Translations under genes and position numbers: made by a program | Origin: Natronococcus pandeyae | GTDB lineage: Archaea; Halobacteriota; Halobacteria; Halobacteriales; Natrialbaceae | Assembly (NCBI RefSeq): GCF_008122205.1 | Contig: NZ_PHNJ01000004.1 | Span: 62,001-126,000, forward strand | Direction of reading: 5' to 3' | DNA length: 64,000 nucleotides | Part shown: one piece after another, positions 8,949 to 17,530 of the stretch | Layout: each line of letters opens with the position of its first letter | Position numbering within the stretch: position 1 is the first letter of the stretch | The notes under the pieces: model-generated | Databases searched by the model: none | What the model saw: the letters and a program-made list of their open reading frames with translations, nothing else | Told to the model about the DNA's origin: nothing

Positions 8949-11237
8949 ATGACAGCAGACGATCCAACCGAACACGACCGAGAGCAAGACCGAAATGCGG
9001 AACCAACTGCCGACGGCGATTCGGGCCGAGAAGAGACTCGAGCGGACGGCTCGGGTGCCGGCCCCGGATCGACGGGGACGAGCGACGACGCTGGCGGACA
9101 GGTAGACGAGAACAGCAAACACGAGCAACTCGACGAGGTCCGCGAGAATCCGGAGGGGGAGAAGCTGACGACCGATCACGGCGTCAAGGTCAGCGACACC
9201 GACAACTCCCTGAAGGCGGGCGAGCGCGGCCCGACGATCATGGAGGACTTCCACTTCCGGGAGAAGATGACGCAGTTCGACCACGAGTCGATCCCGGAGC
9301 GGGTCGTCCACGCCCGCGGGACGGGCGCCCACGGCTACTTCCAGCCCTACGACGATCCGGACCTCGGCGACGAGTACGACGACATCGAGGAGCTAACGAA
9401 AGCGAAGGTATTGACCGATTCCGACCAGAAGACACCAGTGTTCACCCGGTTCTCGACGGTCGTCGGCTCCCGGGGCTCGTCCGACACCGTCCGGGACGTC
9501 CGCGGCTTCGCGACCAAGTTCTACACCGAGGAGGGTAACTGGGACCTCGTCGGGAACAACATGCCGCCCTTCTTCATCCAGGACGCGATGGAGTTTCCGG
9601 ATCTGGTGCACGCGATCAAACCCGAGCCCGACGACGGGATGCCCCAGGCTTCGGCGGCCCACGACACCTTCTGGGACTTCGCCTCGCTGAAACCCGAGAT
9701 CACGCACATGATCATGTGGGTGCTCTCGGGGCGGGCCCTCCCGCGAGCCTATCGCATGATGCAGGGCTTCGGCGTTCACACGTTCCGACTGGTCAACGAC
9801 GACGGCGAGTCGGTGTTCGTCAAGTTCCACTGGACGCCCAAGCTCGGCACCCACCAGCTCGTCTGGGACGAGACGACGAAGCTCTGGGGGAAGGAATCGG
9901 ACTTCAACCGGAAGGGCCTCTACGACGTCATCGAGGAGGGGTACGACCCCGAGTGGGAACTCGGCGTCCAGATCTTCGACGAGGAGCAGGCCGAGGAGTT
10001 CGACTTCGACGTCCTCGACCCGACGAAGATCGTCCCCGAAACCGAAGTTCCGGTACGGCCGATCGGGAAGATGGTGCTCAACGAGACTCCCGACAACTTC
10101 TTTGCGGAGGTCGAGCAGGTCGCGTTCCACCCCGGCAACGTCGTCCCCGGGATCGACTTCTCGAACGATCCGCTCTTGCAGGGACGACTGTTCTCCTACC
10201 AGGACACCCAGCTCAACCGCTTCGGCGGCGCCAACTGGGACGAGATCCCGATCAACCGGCCGATCACCGAGCGACACAACAACCAGCGCGCCGGCTTCAT
10301 GCGCCAGGAGATCAACGAGGGCAAGGTCTCCTACAAACCCAACTCGATCGGCGACGACGATCCGCAGGAAGCCTCCGCCGAGGAGGGCGGCTACGAACAC
10401 TACGCCGAGAAGGTAGATGGGAAGAAGATCCGCAACCGCAGCGACAGCTTCGGGGACCACTTCACGCAGGCGCGGCTGTTCTGGAACAGCATGAGCGAAC
10501 CGGAGAAACAGAACATCGTCGACGCCGCACACTTCGAACTCGGCAAGGTCGAGCGCGTGGAGATCCGCGAGCGGATGGTTTACGATCTGTTCAACAACGT
10601 CGACCACGAGTTCGCCACGCGCGTCGCCGAGGGAATCGGTATCGAGCCGCCCGAGGAGCCCGGCGACGAGATGCCGACCCACGACAGGGAGGATCCGTCG
10701 CTCAGCATGGAAAACCGGACTCCGGACACGATCGAGACCCGCAAGATCGCGGTGCTTCTCGACGACGGGTTCGACGACGAGCACGTCTCTGAGCTCCGAT
10801 CGGCGCTGGAGGAAGAGGGTGCACGAGTCAAGATCATCTCGAAGGTCCTCGGAGAGAAATCGGGAACCGAGGGCGAGACGGTCGAAGCCGACAAGCACCA
10901 CGTCGCGGCGGCCTCGGTCGCGTTCGACGCGATCGTCGTCCCCGGCGGCGAGCAGAGCGTCGACGCGATGCGCCAGCAGGGCGATCCGAAGCAGTTCGTC
11001 GCCGAGGCGTTCAAACACTACAAGCCGATCGCCGCGCTCGGCGACGGAATCGAACTCTTCGAGGACGTCGAACTCCCCGACGTCGACCTCGCCGGCGACG
11101 GGGACGACCTCGTCTCGGACCAGGGCGTCGTGACCTGTCGCGACGACGGCGAACTGGACGCGTTCGTCGAGGAGTTCGTCGATGCGATCGCCCAGCACCG
11201 TCACTGGGGCCGAGATCCGAAAGAAGTTCCCGCCTGA
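8949..11237 (+). CDS. katE: Large-subunit catalase (HPII/KatE type)
   Basis: A 762-residue monofunctional haem catalase that breaks hydrogen peroxide into water and oxygen. The core has the distal His at 121 (RVVHARGTGAHG), Asn 203/204 (VGNNMPPFF) and the proximal haem ligand Tyr at 417 (LFSYQDTQ). About 150 C-terminal residues after METRTPDT-like spacer form the flavodoxin/DJ-1-like domain (KIAVLLDDGFDDEHV, VPGGEQS) that marks large-subunit clade-2 catalases. The first 60 residues are a very acidic, disordered extension that is common in haloarchaeal forms. The gene stands alone. Its start at 8949 is followed at once by the acidic extension; no in-frame alternative is better supported. Confidence 0.95.
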   Translation: MTADDPTEHDREQDRNAEPTADGDSGREETRADGSGAGPGSTGTSDDAGGQVDENSKHEQLDEVRENPEGEKLTTDHGVKVSDTDNSLKAGERGPTIMEDFHFREKMTQFDHESIPERVVHARGTGAHGYFQPYDDPDLGDEYDDIEELTKAKVLTDSDQKTPVFTRFSTVVGSRGSSDTVRDVRGFATKFYTEEGNWDLVGNNMPPFFIQDAMEFPDLVHAIKPEPDDGMPQASAAHDTFWDFASLKPEITHMIMWVLSGRALPRAYRMMQGFGVHTFRLVNDDGESVFVKFHWTPKLGTHQLVWDETTKLWGKESDFNRKGLYDVIEEGYDPEWELGVQIFDEEQAEEFDFDVLDPTKIVPETEVPVRPIGKMVLNETPDNFFAEVEQVAFHPGNVVPGIDFSNDPLLQGRLFSYQDTQLNRFGGANWDEIPINRPITERHNNQRAGFMRQEINEGKVSYKPNSIGDDDPQEASAEEGGYEHYAEKVDGKKIRNRSDSFGDHFTQARLFWNSMSEPEKQNIVDAAHFELGKVERVEIRERMVYDLFNNVDHEFATRVAEGIGIEPPEEPGDEMPTHDREDPSLSMENRTPDTIETRKIAVLLDDGFDDEHVSELRSALEEEGARVKIISKVLGEKSGTEGETVEADKHHVAAASVAFDAIVVPGGEQSVDAMRQQGDPKQFVAEAFKHYKPIAALGDGIELFEDVELPDVDLAGDGDDLVSDQGVVTCRDDGELDAFVEEFVDAIAQHRHWGRDPKEVPA

Positions 11238-11427
11238 TCCGGGCGGGCCCGCCGTCGGCGTTCGATCCGCCGGCAGCGGATGTGTGCCCCGATCGACTGC
11301 TCACTGGGGCTGTGAACGGATAACGTGCAATGAGAGTCATAGTTCGACGTCAGTCACGAGGATTGGATGGCGGGAAACGCTACCGGTAGCGTAACTGGTC
11401 TATACAGATTTGTGGACTGTACTGGTG

Positions 11428-12117
11428 ATGACGACAGTCGTCGATCTCGAGATTCCGGCCGACCGGCTTGGGATTGCCCACGCGTTCGATCGTGTTTCGA
11501 CGCTCGAGTTTCATATCGGTGGGATGATCGGTGACTTTCCCCCGCTGGTCTGGGTATCGGGTCCGGACCAGCGAACCGTTCGACGAGCACTCGAGGCGGA
11601 TCCGTCGGTGGAGATCATCGCGGATCTGACCGACGATCCCCGGACCGAACGCGAGGGCGACGACTGGGTGCGTGATCGGTGGCTGTACCGTCTCGAGTTG
11701 GGAAGCCGGGTCAAACTGTTCCAGCAACTGGTCTCGGAGAACGAGGGAGCGATCCTGGAAGCCAGCGGGCAAGACGAGTACTGGTCGGTGCAGTTGCTCT
11801 TCCACGATCGTCGGGCCGTCTCCGAGTGTCACGCGATGTTCGACCAGTACGACTTCCGGGTGAACGTCGCCCGGGTCACCGGGATGAGCGATCTTCCGAG
11901 TACGCGGACGCCGCTCACCGAGACCCAGTACGAGACGATCTGCAAGGCCCACGAACTGGGGTACTTCGACGTGCCCCGGGAGGTGACGCTGAAAGAACTC
12001 GCGGCTGAACTGGATATCTCCCATCAGGCGCTCTCCGAGCGTCTTCGCCGGAGTCACGCCGCCCTCATCAGCGCCGAACTGTCGAACGATATCGCGCCGC
12101 CGAAGATCGACCCGTGA
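11428..12117 (+). CDS. HTH_10 (Bat-like) transcriptional regulator
   Basis: The 229-residue protein begins MTTVVDLEIPADRLG, the usual opening of haloarchaeal HTH_10 regulators with a bacterio-opsin-activator-type N-terminal domain (about 1-155). The C-terminal 60 residues, LTETQYETICKAHELGYFDV followed by TLKELAAELDISHQALSERL, are the HTH_10 DNA-binding domain. The TTG at 11410 is in frame but adds only six residues, so ATG 11428 was chosen. The target is unknown. Its position after katE does not prove a role in oxidative stress. Confidence 0.88.
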   Translation: MTTVVDLEIPADRLGIAHAFDRVSTLEFHIGGMIGDFPPLVWVSGPDQRTVRRALEADPSVEIIADLTDDPRTEREGDDWVRDRWLYRLELGSRVKLFQQLVSENEGAILEASGQDEYWSVQLLFHDRRAVSECHAMFDQYDFRVNVARVTGMSDLPSTRTPLTETQYETICKAHELGYFDVPREVTLKELAAELDISHQALSERLRRSHAALISAELSNDIAPPKIDP

Positions 12118-12546
12118 GGCCGTCTCCGAGCTGCGGCGAGTCCTGTTCCTCTCCTGCTAGGCCAACTGGACGGATGACAACATCCGAATATGACTGTAGG
12201 GGGTTTTGCAAATAATTTGGTTTTCGAGGAGGAATGGTGGAATAACAACCCATTCCACTGCGAATCGGGACGTTTTCGCGCCAATAACTAGCTTTAATAG
12301 TTGATAGAGTAACAATGTAGTGTCGGCCTGGTCGCCGACGCCCAACGGCCTTGCTACGCGGTCCAGGAAGTGCCGGTGGATGACTCATGCTCAATCAACT
12401 TCAGCGGTCACTCGTGGCTGTGTGACCGCTTCACTGTGGGATTCGGGTCGTGCCTCGCCCAGGCGCGATCCCGTATCCGTTCCGAAGAAGAGACCACTCT
12501 GCGCCCTTCGATGCAGGCGATCGTCTCGCTTCTCGAGTCCCGTTCG
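12118..12546. other. Gene-free AT-rich stretch with TATA-like box and hairpins
   Basis: No convincing gene is seen. Bases 12231-12256 form an inverted repeat (GGAATGG/CCATTCC). GCTTTAATAG at 12291-12300 resembles a TATA box, and 12322-12339 downstream forms a perfect GTCGGC/GCCGAC stem-loop about 25 bases after it. A short non-coding RNA starting near 12320 is possible, but no known RNA family was recognised. Confidence 0.3.
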
Positions 12547-12999
12547 TCAATCCGCGTGTGGGACGCGCCTCGTTCCGTCCGTCTCTGACGGTGCCTGGAG
12601 AGCCGTGTGCGCGTGAAACGCGACCGAAAAGTCCTGCGGACTGGGGATCGCACAGGCGAGCCAGCCGATCAGCGCTGCCGTAACGACCGGCGACTGGGTA
12701 GTCGCGCTTCCGATCGTGACGAACAGGATGGCCGGGACGGCGAGGACCAGGGGGGCGAGGGCTGCGATGCGGAGGATCCAGGGCGGTTCGGCACCGGTCG
12801 GGTGTGGCTGGACGACCGCCCACGGACAGCTCCGTACCAGTCCGAGGACGCCGTCCCGCCGATCCGGTGCGTACGAAATCGTGTAGTCGATGGCAGCGAG
12901 CCGAAGCACGAGGGCGTGTGACCACTCGTGAGCGATCAATCCGAGCACGACGATCACTGCGAGCGCGCCGCCAGTAATCAGTAGTTCCGTTCCGAGCAT
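12547..12999 (-). CDS. M50-like membrane metalloprotease, short form
   Basis: A 150-residue membrane protein. The first helix runs into HEWSH (about residues 24-28), an HExxH zinc motif placed in a transmembrane segment, as in site-2-protease-like M50 enzymes. A second hydrophobic pair is followed by IPSPQDFSVAFHA, whose aspartate is in the position of the third zinc ligand of the family. Intramembrane proteolysis is possible; compact haloarchaeal relatives are annotated only as putative metalloproteases. It is transcribed towards the gene-free stretch on its left and shares no operon. Confidence 0.65.
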   Translation of the reverse strand: MLGTELLITGGALAVIVVLGLIAHEWSHALVLRLAAIDYTISYAPDRRDGVLGLVRSCPWAVVQPHPTGAEPPWILRIAALAPLVLAVPAILFVTIGSATTQSPVVTAALIGWLACAIPSPQDFSVAFHAHTALQAPSETDGTRRVPHAD

Positions 13000-13112
13000 A
13001 GCAGGTGCAAGCCGTTTATATTCGGCGTCGGGCAGACCCCGTTCGAGTTACCCCACGCATCTCTGTGGTAGGAGTAGTACGGTATTACTGTCCGGCTTCA
13101 CATATTGAGGTA

Positions 13113-13198
13113 TTATATCGACGACTGAAACGGTTTGCACCCGATTACAGAGCCGCCGTGCGATCGGGTGTACACTGACGTTCAGCGGCTACTACAGA
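13113..13198. repeat. Palindromic MITE-like element, copy 2
   Basis: Both arms match those of the element at 811-896: CGACTGAAACGGTTTGCACC on the left, and on the right strand GTAGTAGCCGCTGAACG with a following CACCCGATCGCAC. The centre lies near 13155. The copy is more diverged at its tips. It sits immediately upstream of the GNAT gene and may lie within that gene's promoter region. Confidence 0.65.
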
Positions 13199-13247
13199 TA
13201 TCGACTGGCTGGCTAACGGTTAAGTTCGTGGGGAGGTATTGCATACC

Positions 13248-13979
13248 ATGGCACTTCGTGATTCCCTCGAGTTTGGCCACGCGGACCGCAAGCAAATCTA
13301 CGAGTACGTAGAGCGCCAGGGTGCAGTCGATCCCGCGAAGGCACAGGACCGTCTCGGCATCGATCCCGGCGGCTTTCGTCACCACGTCGCGATCCTGAAG
13401 CGAGACGGTCGTCTCGAGGAAACGGACGGGACCCTTCGGGTAACGATCGACGCAGGGGCCGAAGAGGAGTACCGCTCCGAAGACCTCGAGTTCCACATTC
13501 GGCCGGCGAGACAGGAGGACCTCTCGGGCATCATCGGCGCGATCCGGCAGGTCGCCGAGGAGCGAACGTACATCGAAGCCGAGAGCGTCGCCGACGAGAT
13601 CGACCACGAGGAGACCCTGTTGCGCCACAACGAACTCGAGTCACGGATGTTCTTCGTCGCGACCGTCAACGACGAGGTCGTCGGCTGGGTCCACCTCCAC
13701 GCGCCGGAGCTGGAGAAGCTCTCCCACACCGCCGAACTCACCGTCGGCGTCCTCGAGGGCTACCGCGGGCACGGCATCGGTGCGCACCTCCTCTCGCGAG
13801 GCCTCGAGTGGGCGGCTTCGAACGGCTACGAGAAGGTCTACCAGAGCGTCCCGTCGACGAACGAGGACGCGATCGCCTTCCTCGAGGAACACGACTGGGA
13901 GACCGAGGCGGTCCGGGAGGACCACTACAAGCTAAACGGTCACTACGTCGACGAAGTGATGATGGCTGTCGAACTCTGA
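13248..13979 (+). CDS. GNAT N-acetyltransferase with N-terminal helix-turn-helix
   Basis: The 243-residue product has two parts. Residues about 1-75 (RKQIYEYVERQGAVDPAKAQ... HHVAILKRDGRLEE) look like a winged helix-turn-helix, and residues about 88-243 are a GNAT acetyltransferase domain with the acetyl-CoA-binding loop GYRGHGIGAHLL. It could acetylate a small molecule or protein and bind DNA, but the substrate is unknown. The ATG at 13248 was preferred to TTG 13239 because it matches the start of related haloarchaeal proteins (MALRDSLEF). The MITE-like repeat at 13113-13198 lies about 50 bases upstream. Confidence 0.85.
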   Translation: MALRDSLEFGHADRKQIYEYVERQGAVDPAKAQDRLGIDPGGFRHHVAILKRDGRLEETDGTLRVTIDAGAEEEYRSEDLEFHIRPARQEDLSGIIGAIRQVAEERTYIEAESVADEIDHEETLLRHNELESRMFFVATVNDEVVGWVHLHAPELEKLSHTAELTVGVLEGYRGHGIGAHLLSRGLEWAASNGYEKVYQSVPSTNEDAIAFLEEHDWETEAVREDHYKLNGHYVDEVMMAVEL

Positions 13980-14022
13980 GCGTTCGACAGCGGCCAAAAA
14001 TCGACGAACGGATCGCGACCGA

Positions 14023-14433
14023 TCAGGCCGGGCTACTTTCGCTCTCTGCAATCTCGAACAGATCGTCGTACCCTTCGTCGGTCGGAAGCTGGTCCTTGAG
14101 GTCCTCGAGTGCGCCTTCCGTAACCGCCTCTTCGACGACGTCGAGGACGACCTGCGCGTGGAAGGCGGCGTCGGCGGCGTCGTTCTCGCCGATCTCCTCG
14201 CGGTCGGCGACGCGGTCGACGAACTCGTCGAATTCGAAAGGCTCGACGTCGTCGACGTCCTCGAGGAACCGACCGAGCTCCTCGGGGAGCTGCGACCCGA
14301 CGTTCTCCGCCTGTCCCGGATCGACGCGCTCGGAGAGCGTTGTCAGGGTCGCACGGGAGATGCTCAGTGCGGCCTCTCGGGAGTCGAGCTGTGCGCGGTG
14401 TTGCACCTCGCCGATGAAGTTGTCGTACTGCAT
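14023..14433 (-). CDS. DUF2267 family protein
   Basis: A 136-residue acidic protein starting MQYDNFIGEVQHRAQL. The opening and the ATLTTLSERVDPGQAENVGSQLP segment are typical of DUF2267, a helical family in which two similar halves (about 1-65 and 66-130) repeat. Function is unknown; the family often occurs in stress-related contexts. The ATG at 14431-14433 was chosen over the longer frame to 14538, whose extra residues overlap the divergent ychF promoter region. It is divergently transcribed from ychF, with about 160 bases between them. Confidence 0.82.
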   Translation of the reverse strand: MQYDNFIGEVQHRAQLDSREAALSISRATLTTLSERVDPGQAENVGSQLPEELGRFLEDVDDVEPFEFDEFVDRVADREEIGENDAADAAFHAQVVLDVVEEAVTEGALEDLKDQLPTDEGYDDLFEIAESESSPA

Positions 14434-14594
14434 ATCCGAGTGTCGAGCAGCCGTTCTGATTAGCCTGCAGCCTTCAGTTGAAAGGATAGATCCGTCACCG
14501 AGAACTCGTTCGACTCCGGCGCGTCCGGTCGTGGTCACTCTTGCGTGACGGTGGAACCGAAAGACAGTTTGAACGGACGATGCTACGGGAAGGC

Positions 14595-15773
14595 ATGCTC
14601 TCGATCGCCCTTGCCGGAAAGCCCAACGCCGGCAAGTCTACGTTCTACACTGCGGCGACGATGGCCGACGTGGACGTCGCCAACTATCCGTTCACCACTA
14701 TCGACGCCAACCGGGGTGTGAGCTACGTCCGGACCGACTGTCCCTGCCTCGAGCGCGACGAACGGTGCAACGCCGACAACTGCGAGGACGGCAAGCGCTA
14801 CGTCCCGATCGAACTGCTCGACGTCGCGGGACTCGTTCCCGGCGCCCACGAGGGGAAGGGGCTGGGTAACCAGTTCCTCGACGAACTCACCAACGCGGAC
14901 GTGATCGTCAACGTCATCGACGCCTCCGGTGGGACCAACGAGAAGGGCGAACCCGTCGATATCGGTGAGCACGATCCGCTCGAGGACATCGACTTCGTGG
15001 AGGAGGAGATGGACCTCTGGCTGGCGGGCATCGTCGACCGCAACTGGGAGTCGATCGAACGCAAGTCCCGATCGCCCGGCTTCGACATCGACGACGCGCT
15101 CGCGGAGATGCTCACCGGCTTCGGTGCCTCGCCGACCGACGTCGCCCGCACGCTGCGTGAAATCGACTACCCCGCGGACCCAATCCAGTGGGATGACGAC
15201 CACCGCGAGGCGCTCGCCCGTGAGATCCGCCAGCGGACCAAACCGATCGTCGTCGCGGCGAACAAGATCGATATCGCCCCCGAGGAGAACGTCGAGAAAC
15301 TGCTCGAACTCGACAAACCCGTGATCCCGACCACGGCGGAGGGCGAACTCGCCCTGCGCCGGGCCGCAGACAACGGCCTCGTCGACTACGACCCGGGCGA
15401 CGAGACACTCGAGGTCGGTGACGACGTGAACGACGCCCAGCGCGAGGCCCTCGAGGGACTCGCCGAAACGATGGCCGAGCACGACGGAACGGGCGTCCAG
15501 ACGGCGCTCGACTACGCGGTCTACGACCTGCTCGAGCACCTCACTGCCTATCCCGTCGAGGATGCCTCGAAGTGGTCTGACGGCAGCGGTAACGTCCTCC
15601 CCGACGCCCACTTGCTCCCGCAGGGCTCGACGCCGGTCGACCTGGCCTACGCCGTCCACTCCGACATCGGCGACGGCTACCTCCACGCCGTCGACGCCAA
15701 GTCCTCCCGCGAGATCGGTGAGACGTACGAACTCGAGGAGGGCGACGTAATCAAGATCGTGAGCACTAATTGA
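14595..15773 (+). CDS. ychF: YchF/OLA1-type GTPase/ATPase with TGS domain
   Basis: A 392-residue translation-associated P-loop NTPase. The Walker A motif GKPNAGKS is at residues 8-15, a DVAGLVPGAHEGKGLG switch-II region follows, and the base-recognition motif is ANKID. An archaeal cysteine-containing insert (TDCPCLERDERCNADNCEDG) lies near residues 48-67. The C-terminal TGS domain ends GDVIKIVSTN. The ATG at 14595 sets the P-loop at the usual distance; a longer frame from 14541 adds unrelated residues. Its last 24 bases, 15750-15773, are repeated at four or more positions downstream, so the 3' end appears to serve as an integration site for the cassette array that follows. Confidence 0.95.
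   Translation: MLSIALAGKPNAGKSTFYTAATMADVDVANYPFTTIDANRGVSYVRTDCPCLERDERCNADNCEDGKRYVPIELLDVAGLVPGAHEGKGLGNQFLDELTNADVIVNVIDASGGTNEKGEPVDIGEHDPLEDIDFVEEEMDLWLAGIVDRNWESIERKSRSPGFDIDDALAEMLTGFGASPTDVARTLREIDYPADPIQWDDDHREALAREIRQRTKPIVVAANKIDIAPEENVEKLLELDKPVIPTTAEGELALRRAADNGLVDYDPGDETLEVGDDVNDAQREALEGLAETMAEHDGTGVQTALDYAVYDLLEHLTAYPVEDASKWSDGSGNVLPDAHLLPQGSTPVDLAYAVHSDIGDGYLHAVDAKSSREIGETYELEEGDVIKIVSTN
15750..15773 (+). repeat. ychF-end core repeat, site 0 (native copy)
   Basis: ATCAAGATCGTGAGCACT plus AATTGA encodes Ile-Lys-Ile-Val-Ser-Thr-Asn-stop, the end of ychF. Related copies are at 16375-16398, 17101-17124, 17492-17515 and 18291-18314. The bases just after it (CAATAAAACAAC) also resemble those after the copies at 17515 and 18314. 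Confidence 0.9.
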
Positions 15774-15897
15774 CAATAAAACAACAAATAAGACTCTGCG
15801 TTTTAGGCGGGCGCGGTGATCAATACAGATGAGCCAGTTATCACAGTGACCTACCTGTCTCTCTAGAATCTGGTAGCAGTGATGTAGACTCTAGTTG

Positions 15898-16224
15898 TTA
15901 CGGTCCCGCACCTCGGAGAAGACGAATCAATGCGGCAATAGGACGAATCACATGCATCACTGCATCAGCAATAATCAAGTCTCGTTCGTGGCGGCGATCA
16001 TAAATGTACAGACCTAGGACAAGCATTATCGGAAAAACCACAAACAGTAGAACGCCAATGGCTGATTCTGCGCTTCCTAATACTTCTGTATCAACCCAGT
16101 AGAGACTAAATCCTGCGATCATCATTATCACGCCAGTAATCCCTATTGCATACGATATTCGCCATATCTCAAGTATCACTGTTTTGCGTGGATACCCAAA
16201 GATTCGGTCTGAATTGCTGGTCAT
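15898..16224 (-). CDS. Small membrane protein, cassette 1
   Basis: A 108-residue protein with two strongly hydrophobic segments (about 26-46, ISYAIGITGVIMMIAGFSLYW, and 57-75, AIGVLLFVVFPIMLVLGLY) and a basic C-terminus. I do not recognise a family. It is the only gene in the first interval of the array after ychF and is read against ychF. Codon use is clearly more AT-rich than in the flanking genes (many ATA, ATT and TTA-type choices), a sign of foreign origin. A TATA-like ACTATTATA lies about 25-30 bases before its ATG on the minus strand. Confidence 0.65.
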   Translation of the reverse strand: MTSNSDRIFGYPRKTVILEIWRISYAIGITGVIMMIAGFSLYWVDTEVLGSAESAIGVLLFVVFPIMLVLGLYIYDRRHERDLIIADAVMHVIRPIAALIRLLRGAGP

Positions 16225-16336
16225 TGTTTGCTTTAGAGGAGAAGGTTGTATAATAGTGTAGGGTATTTGTCTTATCCGAGCCCTGCTCAGTTCGCATCTG
16301 TAGTGACCACGAAATCAGGTCGGATCGAGAGATAGC

Positions 16337-16398
16337 TTATAAGTTGTGTACAAAGTCATGACTCATAAGTAGTCATCAAGATCGTGAGTACGAACTGA
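16337..16398 (+). repeat. Array site 1: conserved arm plus ychF-end core
   Basis: The arm starts TTATAAGTTGTGTAC at 16337. The core, ATCAAGATCGTGAGTACG plus AACTGA, lies at 16375-16398, exactly 38 bases from the arm start. The core still translates as IKIVSTN-stop, with three synonymous third-base changes from ychF (AGT, ACG, AAC). ACTCA in the arm and TGAGT in the core form an inverted repeat. Confidence 0.85.
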
Positions 16399-16479
16399 TC
16401 ACCACACCGGACTCAAATCAGAGCGATCCCGCCGGCTATCGTCGGTCGGGATCAGGGCGAATGTATCGGAGGGTCGCGC

Positions 16480-16941
16480 TTATTCAGTTCCGTAGTCGCA
16501 GACAGTATCTGGATTCTCCGCTTCGTAGCGTTCGCAGTCGTCCCAGTTGAACCAGAGTGTTCCAGTCTCTTCGATGCGTAGAAACACCATCTGACAGGAG
16601 TCGTCGCCTTCCGCATCGTCTGCTGTCGTTTCTACCCACGAGTCGTCACCGGTCAGACGCGCAGCGATTTCAAATTTCCCGGGTTCGTCGTTCGGCCATG
16701 TACACTCTACGAACTCCGTGCTCAGCACGTTCTCGTCGCCTTCCATATCCATACCGGAGATGTCCACGGTAGCTTCGTGAACTCGCTCCCCGCCTTTTTG
16801 AACCCGTATATCGACATGTTGGTTCGTCTCACCGGTATTTTCGAGACGCAACCCACCGAGATAGACTTCTTGATCGAAGAACCCGAGACAGCCAGAGACA
16901 CCGGTAGTAATTCCGAGTGCGAGATACGAGCGCCGATTCAT
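16480..16941 (-). CDS. Lipoprotein of unknown function, cassette 2
   Basis: The 153-residue product starts MNRRSYLALGITTGVSGC, a short Tat-like signal ending in a lipobox (C18). The mature part looks like a small beta-sandwich (GGLRLENTGETNQHVDIRV), similar in style to other haloarchaeal cell-surface lipoproteins. Late cysteines (DDSCQM, DDCERY, TVCDY) could form a disulfide. It is the only gene in the second array interval and is transcribed against ychF. The frame extends to 17079, but the internal ATG at 16939-16941 gives a proper signal peptide. No function is inferred. Confidence 0.75.
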   Translation of the reverse strand: MNRRSYLALGITTGVSGCLGFFDQEVYLGGLRLENTGETNQHVDIRVQKGGERVHEATVDISGMDMEGDENVLSTEFVECTWPNDEPGKFEIAARLTGDDSWVETTADDAEGDDSCQMVFLRIEETGTLWFNWDDCERYEAENPDTVCDYGTE

Positions 16942-17062
16942 ATTGTACCATATCCAATATGAATGTAATAAGGTTGGGCGTTCTGGTTCAGCACTTCCTC
17001 GGTGTCCCGGGCAACCACAGACCGCTTCTGGTTCGATGAGCCCTCGTATAGATACGTTCGAT

Positions 17063-17124
17063 TTATGAATTGTGTACACTGTCTGTACTCAGATATGCTA
17101 ATCAAGATCGTGAGTACTGATTAA
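17063..17124 (+). repeat. Array site 2: conserved arm plus ychF-end core
   Basis: The arm starts TTATGAATTGTGTAC at 17063, and the core ATCAAGATCGTGAGTACT plus GATTAA is at 17101-17124, again 38 bases on. It translates IKIVSTD-stop. GTACTCA in the arm is a perfect inverted repeat of TGAGTAC in the core. Confidence 0.87.
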
Positions 17125-17209
17125 AGAAAGCCAACACTTACCCCATTCCAACTTTCGTCGAGAGCGGCGTTCCGCATTGGAGGGACAAGTATTGACCACA
17201 CGGGTTGTA

Positions 17210-17407
17210 CTACTGATTCGTTGAGAGACGCTCCCATCCTCGATACCTACCGACGCCAGTAACGAGTAACACGACTCCAACAGCGATCCCTGCAAATCCG
17301 AATACTCCTGTCGATTCTGCTGAACCAAGAACCGTCATGGAACCGAGTAGGAGAGCTGATAACCCCATCAGCACTGATCCTACCCCAAACCGTTTCGCTT
17401 GTTCCAT
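17210..17407 (-). CDS. Small two-helix membrane protein, cassette 3
   Basis: A 65-residue protein, MEQAKRFGVGSVLMG onwards, with two predicted membrane helices (about 8-28 and 34-51) and a basic tail ending ERLSTNQ. No family was recognised. It is alone in the third array interval and read against ychF. Base composition is more AT-rich than the surrounding chromosome. The ATG at 17405-17407 was chosen because the frame upstream to 17464 has no hydrophobic or conserved content and runs into the next array site. Confidence 0.6.
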   Translation of the reverse strand: MEQAKRFGVGSVLMGLSALLLGSMTVLGSAESTGVFGFAGIAVGVVLLVTGVGRYRGWERLSTNQ

Positions 17408-17491
17408 AGGGCAAGTGCTGCGGCAATCTTCAAATTCCTTCCCGAAAACACTGAAAGATGACAAGGTTGACCGAGAGTGGACATGCGCACT

Positions 17492-17515
17492 GACGAAATC
17501 GTGAATACTAATTAA
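17492..17515 (+). repeat. Array site 3: degenerate ychF-end core
   Basis: GACGAAATCGTGAATACT plus AATTAA aligns base for base with the other cores (about three-quarters of positions shared) and reads DEIVNTN-stop. The following ATAAAACC matches the context after ychF. The TTAT/TTGTGTAC arm is not recognisable upstream, so the site is probably decayed or truncated. Confidence 0.6.
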
Positions 17516-17530
17516 TAAAACCGTAGTCCG

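Noticed and set aside
9393-11204. 603-codon minus-strand frame opposite the catalase gene
   Set aside because: It lies wholly within katE, whose motifs are all conserved, and has no recognisable domain of its own.
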